Below, in pieces: positions 13,385 through 20,333 of a stretch of DNA of 55,640 nt; positions within the stretch are counted from its first letter, which is position 1; each line of letters starts with the position of its first letter. Position numbers and translations under genes: made by a program. The stretch is taken from positions 1 through 55,640 of IMG/VR virus record IMGVR_UViG_3300009082_000005; one strand, given 5' to 3'. Below the pieces are notes generated by a model. It did no database searches and was not told the origin of the DNA. It saw only the letters and a program-made list of their open reading frames with translations. Source of the DNA: a virus.

Positions 13385-13918
13385 ATGAAAAAATTGTTTG
13401 ATTATAACATACAAATTGAAGGAGACAACAAAATATATATTCAAGGAGATTATACTCCTTGGTACAACAAAGATAATAATTGTTTATCAGGACAAAATTG
13501 TCCATTGCTTTACGAAAACTTAGAATTGATATCTATAGACCAAAATGGTTTGTGGTTAGAGACAATTGGGAAAGAAAAATTATTAGAGGATAAATATTGG
13601 TATATTACTGAAGTAGATTCAGTTGGTTGCAAGTTCAACCATATTGGATCATATACATTATGGGAAGAACTTGCCGATAGATTGTATATAACAGAGGAAG
13701 AAGAAAAAAATTTAAAAAATTTTTATGGTGAAAAACTTCCAAAGGGTTCAAAAAGCGAAAATATGATTTGTACAAGAGAAGAATTTATAAGAAATAAGTA
13801 TGAAACCAGTAGTAAAAATGGAATATGGGCAGATACAAAGGAAGAAGTCGAAATGTATTTATCAAAACTAAATAAAAATTTTTTGGAGGTAGAAAATAAT
13901 GAAAGAAATTTTAATTAA
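13385..13918 (+). CDS. Accessory protein, function unknown
   Basis: The protein has 177 residues. It is beta-rich at the start (YNIQIEGDNKIYIQGDYTPW), acidic, and has CLSGQNCPLLYENLELISID. GGGAGA precedes the ATG. It overlaps the next gene by 20 bases. No family recognised. Its context is the operator-controlled cassette 12953-14967. Confidence 0.6.
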   Translation: MKKLFDYNIQIEGDNKIYIQGDYTPWYNKDNNCLSGQNCPLLYENLELISIDQNGLWLETIGKEKLLEDKYWYITEVDSVGCKFNHIGSYTLWEELADRLYITEEEEKNLKNFYGEKLPKGSKSENMICTREEFIRNKYETSSKNGIWADTKEEVEMYLSKLNKNFLEVENNERNFN

Positions 13919-14804
13919 TTTATCCAAATTAGAAAACTCTTCTGAAATGAAATTTGGAAAAGTAACAAATTTAAAACAAGTAGATTTATCACATAAAATG
14001 TGGGAATATACAAGCACAGAAGAATCATATTTTATGAAAATTATCTGTGAAGATATAGAAGATGTTGAAATAATAAAAATGTCCTTTTCTGGTAGAAAAG
14101 ATTATATATCTAATAATATAACAGTATATTACAACATAGATGATATTATAGAAAATGTTATTTATATATCAAAAAGATATAGAGATTTTGAAGCAGAAAA
14201 AGAAGAAGAACTGGAAGAATGGGCAAAAGTAACTATGATTGAAAAAGTAGCTACATTTGTATCTGACTTCATGAAAGCGACTGATATCAAATTTCATGAA
14301 ATAATAAGCAAAATTATGGACTTTTTAAATGAGAATCCAGAACTTTTTGAAAATTTAGAATTTAAAAATATTGAATTTAAAAAAATAACAGATCCAATAG
14401 AGTTTTCAAAAGAAATAATTTTAGAAGACCACTCGCGTTCGCATAGTTGGGCAGGAAGCGAAGGAACCGAGGAAACTGGATATTTATTATATTCATCAGA
14501 TTCAAAACTTGAATTTGGAATTGATTATGAAAACGAACATAGCAACAATGGTCAATCAGAAACGTCATCAGATGAATATGAAGAAGGGAATTTTAATATT
14601 GATAGAACTTATGTAATACTAAAAAAGAAAGAGGGATGGTTTCATTACAATAATAATGGAGATACAAGTAATGACTATGTAAAATATGAATGTATAGCAT
14701 ATGTTGGTGATGATGCTGTATATCAATTTGAGCATGAAGAAATTATAAAAAAATATGAAATAGACAAAAAAGTTTTGGAAAGGAATGTTTTAAATGAAAA
14801 CTAA
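13899..14804 (+). CDS. Accessory protein, function unknown
   Basis: The protein has 301 residues and is strongly acidic, with a helical middle and a C-terminal region rich in Ser, Glu and Tyr. A short arginine/histidine patch, DHSRSHSWAGSEGTEETG, lies near residue 177. GGAGG precedes ATG 13899 at good spacing, inside the previous gene. It overlaps the RHH gene downstream. Not recognised; possibly an abortive-infection or host-takeover factor, but that is only a guess from position. Confidence 0.6.
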   Translation: MKEILINLSKLENSSEMKFGKVTNLKQVDLSHKMWEYTSTEESYFMKIICEDIEDVEIIKMSFSGRKDYISNNITVYYNIDDIIENVIYISKRYRDFEAEKEEELEEWAKVTMIEKVATFVSDFMKATDIKFHEIISKIMDFLNENPELFENLEFKNIEFKKITDPIEFSKEIILEDHSRSHSWAGSEGTEETGYLLYSSDSKLEFGIDYENEHSNNGQSETSSDEYEEGNFNIDRTYVILKKKEGWFHYNNNGDTSNDYVKYECIAYVGDDAVYQFEHEEIIKKYEIDKKVLERNVLNEN

Positions 14805-14967
14805 AAAATCATATACACTATCTGATGAAACAATAAAACTAATGAAAGAAATAGAAGAAAAAACAATGCTATCAAAAGTAAAAATTATAGAAATTGCAGT
14901 TTTTGGACTTCATGAAATGATTACAAGGGAAGGATATGACTTGACAAAGTTAAAAATGAAAATTTAG
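14794..14967 (+). CDS. Ribbon-helix-helix-like small regulator
   Basis: The protein has 57 residues: KKSYTLSDETIKLMKEIEEKTMLSKVKIIEIAVFGLHEMI fits the beta-helix-helix of CopG/MetJ repressors. AAAGGA lies nine bases upstream, within the preceding gene. As last gene of the cassette driven from 12878, it is the natural candidate to bind the 24-base palindrome and autoregulate. Confidence 0.6.
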   Translation: MKTKKSYTLSDETIKLMKEIEEKTMLSKVKIIEIAVFGLHEMITREGYDLTKLKMKI

Positions 14968-15063
14968 CCGAAAGCTTTTTCTTTTATTGATTTATTCATA
15001 TTTATAATATAAAATAAGTATGAATAATAAAAATCATGTTTAGTATTAAGTGTTTCTACCAAA

Positions 15064-15091
15064 AAAAAAGAGCTTTTACAGGCTCTTTTTT
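15064..15091. terminator. Bidirectional terminator
   Basis: AAAAAAGAGC (15064-15073) and GCTCTTTTTT (15082-15091) form a perfect ten-bp stem with an eight-base loop. It separates the rightward cassette from the leftward lipoprotein gene. Confidence 0.85.
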
Positions 15092-15584
15092 ATATTATTG
15101 TATACTCATGTATTTTAAGCTTATTATCATAAAGAATATATCTTTCATTTCCATCCTTATCCTTTATTTCAATCCTTGCCTCTAATACCTCAATAGCTGA
15201 TTCTTTTATATCATCATCAATCAAAGAAAAGTCAAACTCTGGTGATGTTTCTCCGGGCAATACAGTTTCACTGCTGTCAATGTATTCTGTAGTATTATTA
15301 TCTTTAAAAATTACTTTAAATTCTATTTTAGTTATAGCATATTCAGAATTATTTTTATATATTCCAACAAGATTATTGGACCCATAAGATGTTTTCTTCA
15401 ATTCAAATTTTACTTCCAGATCGTTATAAATTTCTGGGGCTTTTTCTTTTTCCGTAACTTCTGTTTTTTCTGTTGTTGTTGTAGCATCTGTATTTTTCCC
15501 ATCATATTTTTCAACTTCTGGTCCATAATCACAGCCAGACAAAATGCAAACCATTATTATCATTACTAAAATTGTTTTTTTCAT
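15090..15584 (-). CDS. Lipoprotein
   Basis: The protein has 164 residues. The signal MKKTILVMIIMVCILSGC has a lipobox L-S-G-C with Cys18. A Thr/Glu/Lys linker follows, then a folded domain of alternating strands (KFELKKTSYGSNNLVGIYKNNS, ITKIEFKVIFKDN) like FxLYD/immunoglobulin-type modules. It would be anchored on the outer face of the membrane. Phage lipoproteins next to lysogeny or accessory genes often exclude superinfecting phages. AAAGGAG precedes the ATG. Confidence 0.8.
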   Translation of the reverse strand: MKKTILVMIIMVCILSGCDYGPEVEKYDGKNTDATTTTEKTEVTEKEKAPEIYNDLEVKFELKKTSYGSNNLVGIYKNNSEYAITKIEFKVIFKDNNTTEYIDSSETVLPGETSPEFDFSLIDDDIKESAIEVLEARIEIKDKDGNERYILYDNKLKIHEYTII

Positions 15585-15692
15585 AGGGATCTCCTTTGTT
15601 TTATTTTTACTTAATTATATATACTTCAAATATTTCCTAATATTAAAAATTTATTAAATTAATTAAATTAAAAATACCTCATTGATTTTTTT

Positions 15693-16047
15693 CTTTACAT
15701 TTCACCATGGTCGTATTAATACGATAACAAACTTTATAAAGTTGAATTGGTAAGTCTCCTTTACATTTCACCATGGTCGTATTAATACTTTTAAAGATAT
15801 AAAAGAAAATTATTATATATACCTTTACATTTCACCATGGTCGTATTAATACTTTGATAACATGATTGCTTTCCTATTTGATTTTGCTTTACATTTCACC
15901 ATGGTCGTATTAATACCAAATATTATCATGAATACTATTAATATTTGTTATCCTTTACATTTCACCATGGTCGTATTAATACGAAACAAGTTGAATAATA
16001 AAATTTCTAATCTTGAGCTTTACATTTCACCATGGTCGTATTAATAC
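15693..16047 (-). CRISPR. CRISPR array, six repeats, five spacers (type V-F)
   Basis: Six perfect 30-base repeats lie at 15693-15722, 15759-15788, 15823-15852, 15887-15916, 15953-15982 and 16018-16047. On the plus strand they begin CTTTACATTTCACCATGG and end GTATTAATAC. Spacers are 36, 34, 34, 36 and 35 bases and all different. The repeat read on the minus strand ends TGAAATGTAAAG, comparable to the GAAUGCAAC-type 3' ends of Cas12f crRNAs, and this is the strand of the Cas gene. I therefore place transcription leftward, from the effector through the array. I saw no full-length match of a spacer within this genome. Confidence 0.95.
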
Positions 16048-16181
16048 CCACTACAAAACATACTGTTTTCAAGTGCTATGAAGCAAAAAAAAGTAAAATT
16101 TATATGTCAATGTTCGATAATGTAAAAACCATAGTAGATCGACATATTTTATTATGTATATATTTATTTTCGACCAATTAT

Positions 16182-16262
16182 AGTGTAAATGTTCGACCTT
16201 TAGTCGAGCTGCTCACTACATAATTACGTAGCTGCTTGGCGAGTTCTAATATAGCCTCGCCT
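16182..16262 (-). ncRNA. Candidate tracrRNA of the Cas12f system
   Basis: Read leftward from the end of the cas12f gene there are three successive hairpins: GGCGAG/CTCGCC (16261-16238), CTACGTAA/TTATGTAG (16231-16216) and TCGAC/GTCGA (16207-16193). Next comes ACATTTACACT (16192-16182). It can pair with GGUGAAAUGU of the repeat with a single bulged A and is the best anti-repeat. A second match (TTTACATT, 16126-16119) exists further on. Position between effector and array, and a stack of hairpins followed by an anti-repeat, are as in known Cas12f loci. The 3' end of the RNA is not determined. Confidence 0.6.
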
Positions 16263-17534
16263 TTAGGACGGCAAATCGCCCCCGGCTATCCCAAAATCAG
16301 GATTTGCAATATTAAAAGCTGCATTATAATCAGCATTTTCAGAAAAATCACAGTTTTTACAAATGAATTTTGATTGACTTTTCCTGTTTTCTTTATCTTT
16401 AAATCCACATTTTGAGCATGTTTGACTTGTATATTTAGGATCAATCAATATTACATTTATACCTTCTTTTTCTGCTTTATATGTTATTTTACTTTGTAGA
16501 TCATAATATGTCCAATTTTTTAAAAATAAATTATCTTTTGATATTCCAGATAAATTTTCCATTCTAATTTCTTTACAATTTTCTCTAATGGCTAAATCAA
16601 TTATTCTTTTTGAATATCTATCATTTATTAAATTTCTAAACCTGGAAATTTTATCTGATATCTTTGTAACATTTTTTAACATGCAATTACGCCCACGACC
16701 TTTTCTACCTTTTCCAGCAACTAATAATTGTTGTCTTTTTTTATATCTTTCAGCCTCTACTTTTTTTCTAAATGCTTCTATTTCTCCGCCTGTAATTTTA
16801 TATCTTTTAAGAGTTCCAAAAATAGCCATGTATACAGGATAAATAATACCCATATCTATTCCCATTATGTTTAAACGTTCTACAGAAATTTGTTCAAAAG
16901 AATATGTTAAAAATAACATAAATTTTTTATTTTTTTTGTCATACCTTAATTGGCTTTCTTTTATGCTGTATTTTTCCTCGAAAATTCTTGATAAAATGCT
17001 TCTTTGTGAATTATCAGAAACAATTAAATTAAATAAAAACTTTCCAGATTCTCTGTTAATTTGTTTTTTGTGAACACAAGATAATAAACTTATATCTGCA
17101 AAATATTTTTTATCTTCTTTATGTAAATTAATACTTCTGTTATGTAATGTTATACAATTAGACTTTTTAAAAACACATAAAGTCTTTTCACCTTTGAGAA
17201 TGTCGATTCTATCATTATTAAATCTTCCAATAGCTTTTTTTACTGCACTTGTACGATTAGAACTGCAATTTTGGATATATTTTTTACCTAAAAATGAATC
17301 GATATATCCATCAAAAGTTTTGTAAAATTCAGCTTTTTCACATTTCTGTAGAATTTCATTAGGTTTAGGAAATAAACCATGTTTTTCTTTATAATCTAGC
17401 TTAAATGTAAAAAATTCATATGCTGCATTAATTGCAGTATTCATAACTTTTTTCTGTTCAAACATAAGTTCATGAATTATTTTATATTCACTTTTATTAT
17501 TTAAATATATTTCAAATTTACAAACTGCATTCAT
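16263..17534 (-). CDS. cas12f1: Cas12f1 miniature RNA-guided nuclease (type V-F, formerly V-U3)
   Basis: The protein has 423 residues. By recall it aligns along its length with the 422-residue AsCas12f1, sharing MGIDMG, GGEIEAFRKKVE, FLKNWTYYDLQ and IDPKYTSQTCSKCG-like blocks. The RuvC triad is intact: D227 (MGIDMG), E326 (IRMENLSG) and D402 (ADYNAAFNI). The zinc finger uses C373/C376 and C392/C395. The family works as a dimer on one guide RNA and cuts DNA next to a T-rich PAM. ATG 17534 follows GAGGT. It lies nine bases after the DnaA-N gene and ahead of a tracrRNA candidate and array. TnpB was considered, but a real array, absence of TnpA and transposon ends, and the closer match favour Cas12f. 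Confidence 0.92.
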   Translation of the reverse strand: MNAVCKFEIYLNNKSEYKIIHELMFEQKKVMNTAINAAYEFFTFKLDYKEKHGLFPKPNEILQKCEKAEFYKTFDGYIDSFLGKKYIQNCSSNRTSAVKKAIGRFNNDRIDILKGEKTLCVFKKSNCITLHNRSINLHKEDKKYFADISLLSCVHKKQINRESGKFLFNLIVSDNSQRSILSRIFEEKYSIKESQLRYDKKNKKFMLFLTYSFEQISVERLNIMGIDMGIIYPVYMAIFGTLKRYKITGGEIEAFRKKVEAERYKKRQQLLVAGKGRKGRGRNCMLKNVTKISDKISRFRNLINDRYSKRIIDLAIRENCKEIRMENLSGISKDNLFLKNWTYYDLQSKITYKAEKEGINVILIDPKYTSQTCSKCGFKDKENRKSQSKFICKNCDFSENADYNAAFNIANPDFGIAGGDLPS

Positions 17535-17543
17535 ATTTTTACC

Positions 17544-17804
17544 TCAATTTCTATTAAAATCATTTTTATTTTTTACAGTATAACTTATATTATAATTTTC
17601 ACCAGTAATTTTTAGAATATTATCTACTATTAAAGAATTATATCTAGTTTCTAAAATTCCTTTTGCAAATTCAGTCGGAACTTCCAAAATAATATTATTA
17701 TGATCAACTTGTAAAGGTATAATTGTCTTTATCCATGTGTTAAAGCTTAGTTCTGATAATTCATTTTTCAATAAATTTAATAATTTTGCCCATAAATCAT
17801 TCAA
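17544..17804 (-). CDS. Stand-alone DnaA domain I (DnaA N-terminal domain) protein
   Basis: The protein has 86 residues. LWAKLLNLLKNELSELSFNTWIKTIIPL, then IILEVPTEFAKGILETRYNSLI, is the full DnaA_N domain: N-terminal LW, FNTW and the EFAK..L..RY block. There is no ATPase or DNA-binding domain. I use TTG 17804, eight bases after AAGGAG. The longer GTG frame would begin inside that site. In bacteria, domain I binds DnaA itself, the helicase, DnaD and regulators such as SirA. A free copy could tether the phage replisome to host factors, or act as a dominant-negative against host initiation. It is in an operon with cas12f1. Confidence 0.85.
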   Translation of the reverse strand: MNDLWAKLLNLLKNELSELSFNTWIKTIIPLQVDHNNIILEVPTEFAKGILETRYNSLIVDNILKITGENYNISYTVKNKNDFNRN

Positions 17805-18014
17805 TAAAACCACTCCTTATTTATAAAATACATAAATATTATATACAAAATTTCCTATAATTTAAATTTAGTTAATCGAATAAGAAAAACAAAGCATACT
17901 TGCAAGAAAACAAGTAATGTATTGCAAATGTCAATACAAAGTCTCTTAATCGTGATTGACTTTATAACCAAGTACAACATAAAATTATAATAAAGTGAAT
18001 GGAGAGTGATATTT
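17805..18014. promoter_or_regulatory. Divergent control region between the CRISPR-Cas operon and early genes
   Basis: The rightward promoter is TTGACT (17956-17961), 18 bases, TAAAAT (17980-17985). The leftward direction has TATAAT (17843-17838) with a weak -35 (TTTAAA). Two palindromes, TACTTG/CAAGTA (17897-17916) and GTATTG/CAATAC (17919-17937), sit between them and may be operators linking both directions. Confidence 0.5.
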
Positions 18015-18224
18015 TTGGATAAAAATATTTTGTCAAAAGTTTTAACACTGGCTCAAGTTTCTGAGAAAATAAATACAACAAATCAAAATTTATATGATTT
18101 TATTGATAGGAACAGAATACCAACATACTTGTATGAATACAAAAAAGCAGATAAGCAAAAGAGAGGAGTGTATATATTCCATATTGATTTCTTAGAATAT
18201 TATGAAAAGAATCTAAAAAAATAA
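18015..18224 (+). CDS. MerR/excisionase-like HTH protein
   Basis: The protein has 69 residues, a TTG start at 18015 and GGAGAG eight bases before it. TLAQVSEKINTTNQNLYDFIDRNRIPTYLY, then GVYIFHIDFLEYYEKNL, fits the winged excisionase-type helix-turn-helix. It may act as excisionase for one of the recombinases, or regulate the divergent CRISPR-Cas promoter. It is a single-gene unit between its own promoter and a terminator. Confidence 0.65.
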   Translation: MDKNILSKVLTLAQVSEKINTTNQNLYDFIDRNRIPTYLYEYKKADKQKRGVYIFHIDFLEYYEKNLKK

Positions 18225-18250
18225 ACCTTACTAGGTTTTATTTTTTTTGT
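18215..18250 (+). terminator. Terminator after the excisionase-like gene
   Basis: AAAAAATAAACC pairs with GGTTTTATTTTTT across a six-base loop (one extra T on the right) and ends in a run of eight Ts. The stop codon of the gene is inside the stem. Confidence 0.7.
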
Positions 18251-18273
18251 AATATAATTGTTATAATATTATA

Positions 18274-18302
18274 TTGACACTTTGTTGCAAGTAAGTTATA
18301 AT
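18274..18302 (+). promoter_or_regulatory. Consensus sigma-A promoter
   Basis: TTGACA (18274-18279), exactly 17 bases, TATAAT (18297-18302). This is the best promoter in the window. The expected start is near 18309, directly at the base of the first hairpin of the leader. Confidence 0.9.
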
Positions 18303-18309
18303 TATAAAT

Positions 18310-18423
18310 GTAAGATGGTTGCTACGAACAACCACCTTACTGAGAAATTCCGGTACGATGTATACTAAAATCCCTAACTAATATTTAGTATACATCGTAC
18401 CTCCAAAAAAATCAATGGAGGTA
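18310..18423 (+). promoter_or_regulatory. Structured 5' leader with SD-sequestering hairpin
   Basis: There are three hairpins. P1 (18310-18340) has 12 pairs with one mismatch and a seven-base loop. P2 (18352-18369 with 18384-18401) has 18 perfect pairs. P3 has TACCTCCA (18398-18405) pairing with TGGAGGTA (18416-18423), which masks the GGAGG of the gene at 18431. P2 and P3 share TACC (18398-18401), so they compete. The arrangement fits a regulated leader (protein-, ligand- or RNase-controlled), or simply a stabilising 5' structure. Confidence 0.7.
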
Positions 18424-18430
18424 TTTTATT

Positions 18431-18580
18431 ATGTCAAATTATTACATGGAAAACATTGAAGGGTACGAAATGATTCCAGATTGGTACGCAGAGGAATTAG
18501 AAGCTCAAGAATTTGAAACATATCTTAAAACATCAGGTTATTACAACAGTTTTATTCCAGAAATGGAGGTGGCTGCTTAA
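18431..18580 (+). CDS. Small acidic early protein
   Basis: The protein has 49 residues, starting MSNYYMENIEGYEMIPDWYAEEL, very acidic and rich in Tyr. GGAGG (18417-18421) precedes the ATG and is the element masked by hairpin P3. It is first behind the strongest promoter of the genome, so it should be abundant. Small acidic proteins in this setting can be DNA mimics or inhibitors of host enzymes. Here that is inference only. Confidence 0.65.
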   Translation: MSNYYMENIEGYEMIPDWYAEELEAQEFETYLKTSGYYNSFIPEMEVAA

Positions 18581-18754
18581 ATGTCAAAATACACAATAAT
18601 ATCAAATAGATATATGAAACTTAGAAAATCCCTTATGTTGAAATGGAACATAGGAAAAATAAAAACACACAGATTCCTAAATACAGGTAATAAACTTTTT
18701 ATAAGGGAACAGGCAGAAAAGAGAATGGCATTAAACAGTTTACTAACAAAATAA
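18581..18754 (+). CDS. Small basic early protein
   Basis: The protein has 57 residues, highly basic, starting MSKYTIISNRYMKLRKSLML. It begins directly after the previous stop (TAAATG), and GGAGG lies near the end of the previous gene. The basic charge suggests nucleic-acid binding. Not recognised. Confidence 0.6.
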   Translation: MSKYTIISNRYMKLRKSLMLKWNIGKIKTHRFLNTGNKLFIREQAEKRMALNSLLTK

Positions 18755-18756
18755 AT

Positions 18757-18776
18757 GAGAGGGTTTAAACCCTCTC
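18757..18776. other. 20-base perfect palindrome
   Basis: GAGAGGGTTTAAACCCTCTC lies between two genes. There is no T run, so it is either an RNA hairpin for processing or an operator. Confidence 0.6.
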
Positions 18777-18801
18777 TAAAATAAAATTTCTGGAGGTTAT
18801 T

Positions 18802-19497
18802 ATGATTAATATGGAAAATTCAAATATGAACTATAGCGAACTTTTAAAAGCCAGATTTGATAACGATGACATCGAATGGAGGGTTCAACAATCTGGACTT
18901 GATAAAAATGGAAAACCATGGTGTATGGTTATACCTTTTATACAGGCTAGAGCAATTCAAGAAAGATTAGATGATGTATTTGGTTTTGAAAACTGGGAAG
19001 ATACTTATAGGCAAACAACTAAAAATGGTTGGATATGTACATTGAAAGTTACTGTAAACGGTAAAACAGTTACAAAAGAAAATGGAGCAGATGAAACAAA
19101 CATTGAACCAACCAAAGGCGGAATATCAGACTCTTTTAAACGTGTTGCTTCATCTGGATATGGCATAGGAAGGTATCTGTATAAAGAAAAATTTAGGTTT
19201 GCCGAATGTAGCATAAATAAACAAAATGGATTCACGGAAAAAGCTAAAACAAAAAACGGTACTTATTTTTACTGGAAGATACCAACATTAGAAAATGTAT
19301 ATCAAACAACTCCAGAGCAAGTCAAAAGATTATGCACAATACAAACAAAAGCAAATGTATCAGATGAAATAATTAAAAATTTTATTATGAATGAATTTGG
19401 AATAAACTCAAGAAAAAAACTTAATAATTTGCAGTATGAAGCAGTTATAAAAAAGCTTGAAGCAACTATGAAAACTAACAAAAAGGAAGCCTCTTAA
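18802..19497 (+). CDS. Rad52/22-type single-strand annealing protein
   Basis: The protein has 231 residues. WCMVIPFIQARAIQERLDDVFGFENWEDTYR, then KGGISDSFKRVASSGYGIGRYLY, are the signature blocks of phage Rad52-family annealases (Sak-type). The rest is a charged C-terminal tail that may bind SSB. It anneals complementary single strands during phage recombination and repair. It probably works with the YqaJ exonuclease at 26298-27299, as such pairs do. GGAGG lies before ATG 18802. Confidence 0.88.
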   Translation: MINMENSNMNYSELLKARFDNDDIEWRVQQSGLDKNGKPWCMVIPFIQARAIQERLDDVFGFENWEDTYRQTTKNGWICTLKVTVNGKTVTKENGADETNIEPTKGGISDSFKRVASSGYGIGRYLYKEKFRFAECSINKQNGFTEKAKTKNGTYFYWKIPTLENVYQTTPEQVKRLCTIQTKANVSDEIIKNFIMNEFGINSRKKLNNLQYEAVIKKLEATMKTNKKEAS

Positions 19498-19519
19498 GAG
19501 GTTTCCTGTGAGGTGAATG

Positions 19520-20320
19520 ATGGCTAAAAAATACTATTGGTTAAAGTTAAAAGATGATTTTTTTAGGCAAAAACAAATCAAAAAATTAAGGAAAATTGCT
19601 GGTGGAGATACATACACGATTATATATTTAAAAATGTTATTACTTAGTTTGCAACATGAAGGAAAATTATATTTTGAAGGTGTTGAAGATGATTTCTCAG
19701 AAGAAATTGCATTAGAAATAGATGAAGAATCGGAAAATGTAAAAGTCACAATGTTGTTTTTACTAAAAAATAATTTAATTAAAGAAGTTTCTACAGATGA
19801 ATTTTTTATGAACTCAGTTCCAAAAATGGTTGGAAAGGAATCTGAAAGTGCTGAAAGAACTAGAAGATACAGGGAAAGAAAGAATTTGATAGAATCAAAA
19901 ACGTCACAATGTGACGGCGATGTGACTTTGTGTGACACAGAGCAAGAGCAAGAGATAGAGCAAGAGATAGAGAAAGAGCAACAACAAGAGCAAAAGTCAA
20001 AACATGTTGTTGTTGTTGAACTAAAGAATAAAATTGAAAATATTATTAATTCTAAAATTACAATTAAGGGAGTAAATTCTCTTTTAGAAAAATCATCTTT
20101 GGAAACAATAAATTATTATCTTGATAACTGGGATAAATTTAAAAATAGGAATAAGGAAAATGTAACAGGATATTTTATAAATGCAGTTATAGATAAATAT
20201 AATATCCCAAAAGAAGAGAAAGGAAAAAGCAAACCAGTACAAAGTACAAATTATGAACAAAGAAAATATGATGATGATTTCTTTAATAATTTGTATGACA
20301 ATATTAAATATATAAAGTAG
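19520..20320 (+). CDS. Phage replisome organizer (N-terminal domain family)
   Basis: The protein has 266 residues. KKYYWLKLKDDFFRQKQIKKLRKIAGGDTYTIIYLKMLLLSL is the phrep_org_N winged-helix domain. A Glu/Gln-rich repetitive linker (about residues 135-155) follows, then a helical domain and the tail TNYEQRKYDDDFFNNLYDN shared with the 5757-6650 protein. The family melts the origin and recruits the helicase loader. ATG 19520 has better spacing from GAGGTGA than ATG 19517. It lies 22 bases after the annealase gene. The genome thus has two organizers with the same tail. Confidence 0.82.
   Translation: MAKKYYWLKLKDDFFRQKQIKKLRKIAGGDTYTIIYLKMLLLSLQHEGKLYFEGVEDDFSEEIALEIDEESENVKVTMLFLLKNNLIKEVSTDEFFMNSVPKMVGKESESAERTRRYRERKNLIESKTSQCDGDVTLCDTEQEQEIEQEIEKEQQQEQKSKHVVVVELKNKIENIINSKITIKGVNSLLEKSSLETINYYLDNWDKFKNRNKENVTGYFINAVIDKYNIPKEEKGKSKPVQSTNYEQRKYDDDFFNNLYDNIKYIK
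20247..20320 (+). repeat. Shared 3' segment of the two replication genes, copy 2
   Basis: This is the second copy of the near-identical segment at 6577-6650. Only a few bases differ until the stop codons (TAA against TAG). Confidence 0.85.
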
Positions 20321-20333
20321 GAGGAATGAGTTT

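Noticed and set aside
15862-16223. Two plus-strand open frames over the CRISPR array and tracrRNA region
   Set aside because: They consist of repeat translations (TMVVLI) plus spacers and have no ribosome site. The array explains them.
16263-17534. TnpB of an IS200/IS605-type transposon
   Set aside because: No TnpA, no transposon ends or target repeats were seen. A genuine repeat-spacer array and the close Cas12f1-like block order favour a CRISPR effector.
19534-19938. 134-codon frame antisense to the replisome organizer
   Set aside because: It is a shadow of a well-supported gene, with Ser/Leu/Phe-rich translation and no start signals.
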